Below, in pieces: positions 35,201-47,200 of a stretch of DNA of 64,000 nucleotides (its first letter is position 1; the number at the start of each line of letters is the position of its first letter). The notes beneath the pieces were generated by a model. It saw nothing but the letters and a program-made list of their open reading frames with translations, was not told where the DNA came from and did not search any database. Source of the stretch: Tigriopus japonicus (Eukaryota; Arthropoda; Copepoda; Harpacticoida; Harpacticidae); the NCBI GenBank assembly GCA_010645155.1, contig JAAGOF010000252.1:31479-95478 (forward strand), in the 5' to 3' direction. The position numbers were made by a program, and so were the translations under genes.

Positions 35201-38200
35201 GATTTTGCCGTTTTGCACAAGGGTGCAACTATTTCCCTTCAATTAGGCCGCACATTTTGTCTACTTTATGGGCAGCAGTTTTAATCCTCTTTACAGGCAA
35301 TTCATTAGTCTTTTTTGCCGTGTAAGTCAGTTTATTTCGTCTTTTTTTGTCGTATTTGTCAGGTTTTTTCGTCTTTTTTGTCGTATTTGTCAGGTTTTTC
35401 GTCTTTTTTTGTCGTATATGTCAGGTTATTTCGTCTTTTTTTGTCGTATTTGTCAGGTTATTTCGTCTGTTTTTGTCGAATTTGTCAGGTTTTTTCGTCT
35501 TTTTTTGTCGTATTTGTCAGGTTTTTTCGTCTTTTTTGTCGAATTTGTCAGGTTTTTTCGTCTTTTTTTGTCGTATTTGTCAGGTTTTTTCGTCTTAACT
35601 TTCCCTCTCTATTTATCAGCATTAAACTGATAACTGATCATATAAATCAGTATTAAAACTCCTGCTTTTTCGCCTTTTCAAAACATTTTAATAATCTTTG
35701 AAAGCTTCATTTAAGTGGTAACCCTACTCATTGTACAACAGACACTGAAAATCATCAAGCCTAGTTTCAACTAATTGGATAGCAAGCTCCTTCTATTCCA
35801 TGGAATCCCCAAATCTTGGAAGAACGTTTTTTGACTACAGATTTATTTGGAGCAACAGAACCATTTGGTTTCTATATAAATGTACATAGAGTTATGCAGT
35901 CTTTTTGGACAAGGTGCCTCTGGGTAGGTCTCGAAAAAAGCCACTATCTGTTCTTTTTTGGGAAAAATTGTAAGATAATTAAGAGGCAAAACCGTTAATG
36001 TAATGTTTCCTTGCAACTGTTTTCTTTTAAACATGAGCGTCCTTTTATTGTAAAACGTGTCTTCGTTTAAAAATGGTTTGTAGAGATAGATCGGGCTGAG
36101 ATTTTACGGGTCTGGGTCAGAGTTTATTTGATGACTTTTTGGATCGGATCGGTTCCAAGCTGAAATTTAAATGCAGACCCGGCACAGATCCGAATAGGTA
36201 TGAATCCAGATTGAATCGAACCTGGCCAAAGGATCTAAGGGAAAAACACTTGGGGAAAAATGAGGCATTGGAACTTTCAAGTTACTTTTATAAAAGTTTT
36301 ATGATTCGACTCCTCCAACGTCGGTTCCTAACATAACCTAACCTTGTCTTTTTGTCAAATTCGGTAAACTTGACTAAAATGGAGAGCCTTGACACTGTAG
36401 ATACCATTCAATGTGCTTGTTTAATTTTAATTATCCTATGGGCCATGTTCAAAGCAATATTGAGGTCGCGTATGGAAACCGTTTGGCAAAAGTTCAGGGG
36501 GTCGCCCAATGCACTTTTTTGCGGTTTCAAATAGGCTCAAAAACAGGGTTGTGAAAAATGTTTTCAAGACAAATTTAGTAGCCAAAGCCTTGAAATTTTA
36601 TGTGCTGATTATTTTTTAAAATTGGTCTTGTAAATCAAAAATTAAATAGTCGCTTGCATTCTTTTTGGTATACCCCTCGTGCATAGTCATAATCAGTTAG
36701 GGGTCCTGCATGCACTTACAGCTGTGAATCCGGTCGTCTTTGTCGACATGCCAGACACACGAAAATCAGTCTCCATGGCGAGAAAATAACATGTTTGACA
36801 ATTTCCGCTCTCTTGTCTGAAAAAGAATCATTCAAATTTCATTGAGTAATTCATTCAAATTACTATTATTTTCGAAAAGAGTAAATAATTACATTTAGCA
36901 TTACAAAAAATGAAAAGAAGTTTTGCATTTTCCATTCTAGGGCCAACTTGGCTAAGGATGGGTCAGAACTAGGGTCGGGTACATCATAATTTAAGTTTGA
37001 TACGTGGGGGATAAGTTCTTGTTCCGGTTGATTGTCAAAACGAAGAATGCAAATTTAGCTCGACAATTTCAATTAAGCTTTTTGGTGGGTTATTCTGTAC
37101 TCTGACGCATCCCTAACTATTTTGGCCCCAAAATGCCCAACTCAGTTCTTTCGATTACACTCTTCCATTGACTAAAGGTTGAGGGGATTCAAGTGCAACC
37201 TGCTTAATAAAGTGAAGTAGAAAAACAAACTATTTTACGTAAAAAAATGATGACAATTTTTTAAATTCTCACCTGATACAGATTTTCTGCTCTTGATTTG
37301 CCAAATGTGCGCCTCCATCAAAGTTGAATGTCTTCAATAACCCTGAATTGCTTCCAAAATGATACTGGGTGCATCCTTCAGGAGCCAAATTATCATAGTC
37401 GCAAGCATATTGTGTAATCTAAAGGAGTAAAATCTGCCATTCATTTCTTCATTTATTTTGCATTTCTTTTTTATGGGATTTCAAGACTATGAACATGGAA
37501 GCCCTATTGGATTAGTAATTGTTAATTGGTCTGATATATTTTTGTAAAAAGGAAACTCCAGTTTTTCAAAAACTGTCTCCGCTAAAAGTTGTAAAAAAAT
37601 AGAAAAATTTAGCGTTCTGACAAAATGCAAAATTGTTAAAAATATAATAAAATCAAGAGAAAATTATACTTTAAAAGGGTTGATGATTTTGATAAGACTC
37701 CAATTTTCATAAAAAAACTTGACAGTTTTAAGTTGTAATCGCCAATCATATTTCAAATAGAATCATCAAAGGGAAATACGTAGCGTTTAAAAGTGCTTCC
37801 AACAAGAAACACGTAGGACAAGATTTGCTTTCAAGTGAACCATTTATAACTTTGAATATTGCTCAAACCTTTTTAATGGTGGGATGGTAAGTAAGCTCTA
37901 ATAATGCGGACAGAATTGTTTTTCTCTCCCAGAAATTTAGAAATGTAATACAATTTGTCTTGGATTTTATATGATTCAAGTGTTTAAAAGGAGATACAAG
38001 GTTTTATTTTGTCTTTTTTATTGATTTGAGAGCAGTCTTTTTGAATTTTTTGGCAAGCACATGTCGCATTCTTCTCGGTATGTCTATCTTTTCTGAAATT
38101 TTAGCACCTAAGTGATATTAAATCTACCTTGATGGACCATTGTCGGTTAACAGATGCTGCTGCACCCAATTGGAAGGCTAATTCATTGCAATCATCATTA

Positions 38201-41200
38201 GCATCCACATACACTGAAATTAAAGAAAATAAATGTTAAGGATCTCAAATCCTGGGAGCTGAAAGAGTTTAAGGAAAAGCTCCGTTTCATGTTTGCATGA
38301 TAGAATGAGTTCAAACATGTGATGTTCATCCATGGTGAGCTTGTTAATCTCAGCCTCGTCTACAAAACGACGTAATGGGGTGTTCGTACTGAATACAGCT
38401 GTTGAAGTTGAATAAAGTCAAACGTAGATGTCGCCTCACTTGACAGGTCGAGAGGAGTATTTTGCAAAGGAATTCTTACTAGATTTGAGATCTCAAATTG
38501 TAATTATCCTCTGAAAATGATATCAATATGAAAAAAAGATCTTGTTGTATCATTAATTATGGTCAAAAAATTGACAAATTTGCACATAAAATATAGATGA
38601 CAATGCGCTTTTACAGAATAAGCCTAACTTATTTCCATCGTAATTGCGTGAATAGAGAAATTTTATTGCGAACCGGTAAGGAGCATCTATAATCTAGAGT
38701 TCTAGGAAGAGAAATGTCACTCCCAAATCAAGGGCCTTTGTTATGATTCCATTCACCTGAAAACTCACTCTCATGGCATGGCGGCAAATTCAAAATACCC
38801 AGGAGATTGAGGCATATACAGTTGAAGATCAGGGTTACCAAAATCATAAGAAACAAAAATTTTTCCAGAAATTAAATGGAGGTATTCACTCACAAAGTGG
38901 ATCAGCTACAAAGTTTTTATGTTCAAGAGATAAACAGATACAAGAAAAAGCACCAATGATTACCTAATGTCATCATTTACATTTCACAATTTCTACATAA
39001 CTTTCCTTGTTTTAAGATTTGGTCAACCTAACTGAGGGTCCATTCTCTTGATGCACATAAAATAACACGCAATTACTAAAAGTGGCTGAACTCAACCTTG
39101 GCATTCCCCCTTTTTTGGAGACTTTCTATTTCAATTTCAAGTAATCTAATTCAAGATCTGATCTGTTTTGAGTGTTTGGAGGAGTATCAGGTTTCAAGTA
39201 GTTGCCAAATGACTTATCTTTTCAAGCCACATCATCTGCAAATTTGATTAAAAAATCAACCAATTTCTGCCTGGGCTGTCAGGCCACTCTTCTTGTTAGA
39301 ACACATTACGGCAATCCTGCCCAACTTCAGGCTAGTGAGGGGGATCAAAACTGAAGGCAAGCGGCTGGCTGGGAGTGTCATTTCTCTCCCTAGAACTCTA
39401 AAATGATCTAAAATCAACACAACTGGATTAATTTTTTCCATAACTTGGAAGAGCTGAGCCGAAAAGTCACACCATATGTTGTAAGTGGTTGAGAAATTGA
39501 AGCACGAGCTTCAAAGTCATCGTGCTCAGGTCACCTGAACTAAGAAAGATCTGATCGAAAATTTCAAGCCGTATGACAGAAACAACGATTTCCGTGGAGC
39601 AACCTTTCCCAACCCGCCAACAATTCCAGTCATTGATTTGTCGATTTCGGAATTTAAAACCTTTGCGGAGTCCGACCGGACGATTTTGGCCCCACTCATG
39701 GAAGAAAGAATCCAGAAATATATCCTTTATGGACTTGTTTTCGTATTCCTTTATTCACTGTTTTGCTCGATCATAAGGTATAAGTTCAAGGAAAACGAAT
39801 GGCAAGGTCAATTGTAGCCGTTTTCTGATCTTGGGAAGGAACTTTTCTATTTTTCTCTGGCCGTGTCGATGGTGCAATGAAAAAGGCTAAGCTACTCCTT
39901 TAAGACAAAGGTTAGCATTTTGGGCAAAAATCTCAATTCAGAGTGCGAATGTAAGGCTACGGTCTGCCTACAACCGATCGAGTGTCCTAAATCTCAGATC
40001 TCAGGTGTTTCCACATGATTTTGTTAAATTCGCTGACTTTATTTCCAAACTCGCGCAACTTTATATCTACACTTGAAACTCGCTTTTTAAGAAAAATGTC
40101 TCACTGTATTGATAAAAATGTTAAAAAATTATGAAGTAGTATTATTTACTTTCATTTTTGGAAGAAAAAAATCCTTGAAAAACTGATGAAATAGTATCTA
40201 AAACGGCTTTCAAGATAGTAAGACTTCCCTAGCAAAATTCTCTTCTCGCCCAGTCAAATGTGGCGCCGTCTATGAATGACTTTGTACAACTTTAGCAGCG
40301 GTCTGCTTTACGAACACGCCATTGATGATAAAAAACCTCGCGTTTCCAGGCCAGGAGTCGATCAATCGGATGCGGTCAGCAATGGAATGATGTGCCTGAA
40401 TACGTCCAGTCAGAGTCGGCTTGGCCGGCTTGGCCACACTTCCAGTGAGGGAGACTCCAAGTCCCACGAGGGACCCTTGCGGCGCAACTCTGAAGTTGAA
40501 ACCGCGGGGTGGGCATACTGAAGATTTTGTTGGAAAAGTTACAGCTGTCGAATTGCAAAGGTTGGATGTGAAAACTTGATTTCTTCCATAGCGCATTGTG
40601 CCCAGACAAACAAATACAGTATGCACAGTGGACTGTACTACAATTCTATATAGACAGAAATGTCACTCCAGTTAAGTCAGTGGAGATTTTTTTTGAGCTC
40701 GATTCAGCAGTCCAGCAACAAGGGTGCCAGGTAACTTGATTCTTTGTGCAATGGTCTTGCTCGAGCATAGCTGTTGAGAGAGCAATTCCGCCACTGGCTC
40801 CCTGAAATTCCAAAATCAAGTTTTTAAACACTAGTACAACACTAACTAGTTGTGCTCAGTGTCCAATCCCATTGCACACACACAGTGCAAGCTTTATTTG
40901 TTTAATTTATTGACCGCCTTCTCCTTTTTAAAGATTTATCATCCTCCAAGTCCAACAAGGTCAAGCCCTTAATATTATTGCCCAACAACCTACTTGATTG
41001 CCCTGAAAATCACGTTTTTGCCTTAAAAATCACGTTATTGCCCTACAAATCACGTTATTGCTCAACAAATCACTTTATTGCCCTGAAAATCACTTGATTG
41101 CCCTGAAAATCACTTAATTGCCTTGAAAACCACTTTTTTTGCCCTGAAAATCACTTTATTGTTATGAAAATCAATTTATTGCCCCGAAAATCAATTTGTT

Positions 41201-44200
41201 GCCCTGAAAATCAATTTATTGCCCTGAAAATCAATTTATTGCTCTGGAAATCAGTTACTTTGATAAAAGTATATCTCATACGCAGAGTAATTTGTACGTC
41301 TGAGCCCCCATCTCATCACTGAGGAATGATCTTGTGCAGTAGTTAGTAATATTGGTCTTTTATACTAAGGCACTGAGAAGCCACCACACCAACTGATGAA
41401 CTGACTTGTTGAGGTAGGCAAAGCTCCTAAACACGTATTGAGCAAGCAAAACCTACATTCAGATATTACGAATGTCCATGGTTGAACCAATTTTCAGGGT
41501 TGAAAAATTCAAACAGAAATCTCAAAAGGATAAGTTGGTCAGCAAAATACCATACGCACCCATAAATGAATATGGACGGCAGTCGGAGTCATTAGCATGC
41601 TACAAAGACGCCGACACGACAGCTGACTCAGGCCAGCCAAGCCATCCCTCTACTTGCACTCACTGTCTTGACTATCAGGGTTGTGGGAGGAGTCGTCGAG
41701 ATACAAACGTATGTACGACCGAGTTGAACTGATGGATACAAGTTCGAGATGAGCGAACAACTGCAGAAAGGAGCTGCCACTCCAGAGTGATTTGAAGGCA
41801 TGAACTTAATTTCACGTGGTTGTGGCTCTGTTTTTTATCAAGATTAGGGAGGCATTGGGTGTCTTGCAATTCTAGTCTGATTGCAATTTATTGGCTCAGT
41901 TATGCTGACTCCGTAAGTCAAAATTTTACCTCTTGGTTTCTTGAGTCTGAAACATACCTCATAGTTTGGGAATTTTCATACATTCCATTCCAGACTTGAT
42001 ATTCTTATAACCTCCAACAAGGGTGATTGAACATGCTCAAAATGGCATGGCCTATACACGTCTACAACACACATTTTGACCCAATGGCACGGCTTTAAGT
42101 CCACTATTTCTGGCAAACCTGAAATCAGTTGTTGAGTCGGCATTGTGTGGCATGCTTGTGACTCCGACTAACGTCCATGAAGGGAGTATTGGTGAATATG
42201 GTTCCAGGATAGCTCGGTACATGGGATAACTCAACACAGGAAAACTGGGTACAACAGAAAACTTGGTACAGCAGAAAACTGGGTACATCGGAAAACTCGG
42301 TACTGGAAGATTCAGTACAGGAAAACTGGGTACATCGGAAAACTCGGTACTGGAAGATTCAGTACAGGAAAACTGGGTACATCGGAAAACTCGGTACTGG
42401 AAGATTCAGTACAGGAAAACTGGGTTCAGCGGAAAACTGGGTACAGCGGAAAACTGGGTACAACGGAAAACTGGGTACAGCGGAAAACTGGGTACAACGG
42501 AAAACTGGGTACAGCGGAAAACTGGGTACAGCAGAAAAACTGGGTACATCGGAAACTGGGTACATCGGAAAACTGGGTACATCAGAAAAACAATTTTCCG
42601 CTTCAATGAGGACTTCATTGTTCGAACTAGTCTCGATTCCCTTGGATTTGGAGGTGCTCTCAAAAGGCAAGCAAAACCTCTACGATCACTACAACTGATC
42701 TCAAGGCCTGGGTTAGGACAGAGCCCATGAATGCTCTTGAAGACATAGTACAATATCAGATACCTTTCATACCTTCTCTGAGTACTGTACAACCCTAACT
42801 TCTGGAGCCTCTCCCACTACGAGAGCTCTCTCATTTCTGTGATGTTCCTAATAAAACATCTTTGGACCTGCTCGACCTTTTGCAAACCTGCTGAACTCAT
42901 TGGAGCCCAAATGGGTGAGGCATATTCAAGATGCAGCTGAACATCTTGAATATGCCTCACCCATTTGGGCTCCAAATCCAAATCCAAATTTAGTCTACCA
43001 GTCCAGTGAAATTCAGTGGTTCTGTGAGCAGACTATGGAATACAACAACCCATTACACGCGAAAACTCTTTAAACTGGGAGACCTTTACCACTTGGATAC
43101 ATACACTAAAGGCCACTATCACCTGACAAATCGGAACAGCAAAAGTTTCTGGACCCCTCAGTACCTGATTTTGGACCAAGGCAACCAAAAGCACGAACCA
43201 GGTGTAAGCTGTGAACAGTATTTCCTGTCTTGACTTAACCAGGATGATCGCACATACATGTGTTGCAACTTAACCTTGCTCAATCGCAGGTTAAAATAAA
43301 ATACAATGAAAAAGTTCTGCTAGAGCAAAGAACGCAAACTCAAAGTTTTCCCAATCTGTTGGGGCTTTTTATCTCTTTGTGATGATACCGTTGGCCAATC
43401 AGCCAATGCAAAGTCAATCTTCCCTCATCTTTTGTTTCCTTACTATGCTCGCCCGTGTTGGTTCCACAAATAGTAGGCGGAGCTGAGCCTCCAGGGTTGG
43501 TTACGGAGAATCGATCAGTCACGCATCGAGTAGCTAGGGTGACATCTTTTGCTCCATTTGAGGTAACGATGCCATTGGTAGCTTTTCCAACAATATCCGA
43601 CGCTGTTACAGGTCCACCAATTATAAAGCTGTTGAAGTCAAGGCGGAGCTAAAATTGAAAATCTTTAATCTTTAAATCATGATATTGAATATTTTTTGAG
43701 CTCATTGGAGATTTTACTTGGCACACATTGCCGTCACACTTGCAGATTCTCAAGCGACAAGCTCCCGCTGAAATACTTGACGATTCAAAATATGTACAAT
43801 TCTCATTGGAAGTTTGTCCACAGGTAGCAAAAACTAAAACAGGCGAAAACTTTACATTGGACGATGAGTTTTCAACAGTAATAAAATGCCAACTTACAAG
43901 TGCAGCAAACACCATATCCAGCAGCGCACGTTCCAGCCGAAACGCCATTTTTCTCCTTGCATTCCTCCCTAAGAAATTAGCAAAAATTTCTCTTTTCCCG
44001 TTACATTTTTTATGAATTCTGTCGTTTGACAATATCTAGTATGTTTGAAAAATGTTAGAAAGAAATATTTTTCAGCCTACGTTACATTAATGTCATCTCG
44101 AGCTATGTCTTATCATCCCTTGTGCTAGTGTCAAAGGAATTTAATTATAACTAAAAAATTGAAGATTCCCAAAATTTCAAATTATTTTTCAATAGAACAA

Positions 44201-47200
44201 TATGTTTTTGAAACGACTTTCAGACGTGGACAATAAATTGAATAATGATTTGCTTTCAAAATATAAACTAGCCTCTTCTCAGTCTTTCAAATCACTTTTA
44301 AAGTTTCAGTCAAATTGTCCAAACACATCTTGCCAATTTTTGGATCCACAGTCCAATAGGAACAACATTTCGTTCCTTGTATTATGTAACACATGGTCAA
44401 GGGAAATATACACACATAAAAACTTAAAATGAATTTTATCTTTTAAATGGACGAGTCGAAAAAAAACATTAGCAATGATTAAGCATTACATCAAACTAGT
44501 AATGGACCAAAAGGCTCCTAACCGAAACTGAAATTTTCCCCGAAAGAGGACTTAACCGAAACCAAAACCGAAAGCAATTCACTTAAGAATTATATGGTTA
44601 CAAAATTTACTTAAAACAATGAAATTGCTCATGTGTTAGATGTTGGGTAATCGCAAATTTAATATGTCCGAAAACTTAAGTTTCAGAAGATTTTGGATAA
44701 AAAAAATCTTTGATTTTGTTGGCAAACTGACATCCATGACATAAATGCATGTCTGCTTTTGATTTTGAAAAGCATAATTGAAACTAAAATCGAATAATCG
44801 GTCGTAATTTCGACCAAAAACACTTTCGGTCCATCAGTGCATGATCAAACACACAAGTTCAAACTTTTGTTTGTCCATTTGGGGAAATACTCACTCTGTA
44901 TAACATGTGCCATTTCTATTCCCTGTTGCCGCACAAGGAGAATTGGGAAATCTAAAAAAAGATTTGAACTATTATAATTAAAGGAATGAGGCGTTCTTTG
45001 AACATCAGACCACAACTGTCCTAACCTCAATTTTTGTTAACATTTTTTTTAACATTTTATCGATAATTCATCGACCTAAAAAACTAATGCACAACCTATA
45101 TCAGCTTCCGGTGGAGCTTAACCTATTAGCATATAACTAGGGCCCGAAAAAATATTTGCAAAAAATGACAAAATATCCAATAAATATTTTCTTCAAAAGC
45201 TCTAAACATTTGAAAAAAATGCCGGATATTAAAGAAATGTTTTTTGACAACGCCATTGTATGGTATTTTCGTCTGTGTGCACCGATTTTCCAATTTCATT
45301 TTAGTGAATTTTTTTGGTGCATTTGACCGTGTTTGGAGGCACACTTGACATGTAATTGATTTAACAACATATTTTTTTGTCTCAACAGATGGCGCAGTTT
45401 TTTCTTGTTTGACAGAAGTTTTGATTGTGAATGTCTATCTTAGTACAAAAGCCATTTTGTAGAGATTTTTGTATTATGGGTTCGTTTTGGGTAAGCACAT
45501 GGTCATTCATTTATTTTTCCAAATTTTGCCTGCAATATTTTAAAAAAAAGAATATTATTGACCAAACACCAGGCAAGCAAAGTTAATTTAGAACTTCAAG
45601 CGAGAATTGCACCCATCATTAAGATGCGTCCGATACCGTCAAGAAACAAAACAATCTTAAATCGGTTCTAGGATAACTCAGTACATGGGATAACTCAACA
45701 CAGGAAAACTGGGTACCACGGAAAACTCAGTACATTGGAAAACTGGGTACATGGACAACTGAATATGTCTTAAAGCTAGATAAACATACTTAATCTGCCA
45801 ATATTGCTTTCATGTACCCAGTTTTCAGTTCTACCCAGTTTTCAGTTGTACCCAGTTTTCCGTTGTACCCAGTTTTCCGTTGTACCCAGTTTTCCGTTGT
45901 ACCCAGTTTTCCGCTGAACCCAGTTTTCCTGTACTGAATCGTCCAATACCGAGTTTTCCGCTGTACCCAGTTTTCCGTTGTACAGGGTTTTCCGTTTACC
46001 CAGGTTTCTTGTGTTCAGTTATCCCATGTACCGAGTTATCCTGGAACCCAATCTTAAATCACTCCCCACGAAGTATCTTTTCTAATTTGTAAACAAATTA
46101 ACACACCAAAAGTTCGTGATAGGGGTAAGCTTAATTAAACATAAATATACATGGAATTGTTTTTTAACGTTGAAATTTGACAAAAATCTTGAATTTCAAG
46201 TTGATTGCAAAAAAGGAAATATGAAGTTGATAGTCATTTTTTATAATCTGGCAAAAGTTTTTTTTGAAACTAACGCTTAAAGTGTTGTTTGCACTTTAGA
46301 TACTCATTTATTGTGGTTTGATAAAATTTGCTTTGAGTTTTTAAACTTTTAATACTTCGGTCATTGTTTGTCAAGCCAAAGTTTTTGTTATTGTTCTTTT
46401 TACTAACAAATTAAAAACCCTTATTTCTACCATACACATACGAGCAAAAATTTGTAAAGTATGTAAAAACATAAGTTCTAGCAAAAGCCATTCGATTTTT
46501 GTCAATTTTGTATTTCTGGGAAGACTTCAATCTCCAACATATGAAATATGAATATGAATCTTACTTATGAATCAACATATGAATCTTAGTTGATTGGAAG
46601 TGACCACATGAGTCAGTACTAAGCGCCAACTTTACATACTTAGAAACGCAAATGTATAATTGAGTCTTAAAGTACCCCATTATTTTCTTTTTTCTAAGAA
46701 GCAAGAAATGTGAGCAGTAAGATTTACAGTAACTGCATGATAATTGCTAGTGTATTTTAGGGGAAATCGAATAAAATTGTTTTGAAAATCCAGTTTTCAG
46801 TCACCCCAGATTACTTAGTTTGAATGTTGGGATATTTTTGAAACTAATTGTAGTGTTTATTAAAATACATTTTTTTGTCCTGAAAATGGTCCAGTGCCCA
46901 ATTGAAATTCTCCAGATCCGAAATGTGGAGGAATTCAGCTTTTGGAATACAGAAAGACTTTCTCTTGAGATGGCCTTAAGTCTCAAAATGTCGGACAAAG
47001 CACCTTGAGACTTTTTAAATATGATCAGAGCCCTCGGCCAAAACTCAACTTTCAAATTGACTCAAAATCGTCCAGGAAACATCACTTTCTCTGACAACAC
47101 CAAAACAGTCAGCTGTTAAGTTTGATAGAAATCATATGATTCTTTTATTTTAACTTCCGTTAGAATGTTTTAGTTTACAACGAACCACAACTTTCTCCTG

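Noticed and set aside
35268..35656. Three overlapping plus-strand frames with repeated SGFFVFFCRICQV peptides
   Set aside because: All three frames are open because the 31-bp array has no stop words; no gene evidence.
40976..41256. CRISPR-like regular array
   Set aside because: Units are contiguous with no unique spacers, in a eukaryotic intron; it is a minisatellite.
42263..42730. 155-codon frame with repeated KTGYIGKLGT peptide
   Set aside because: Translation of the GTACCCAGTTTTCC array; the real signal on the other strand is the LINE fragment.
43649..44032. 127-codon minus frame as a single-exon gene
   Set aside because: It mixes an exon in one frame with introns; splitting it into exons 43968-43898 and 43833-43718 gives the conserved cysteine motifs.
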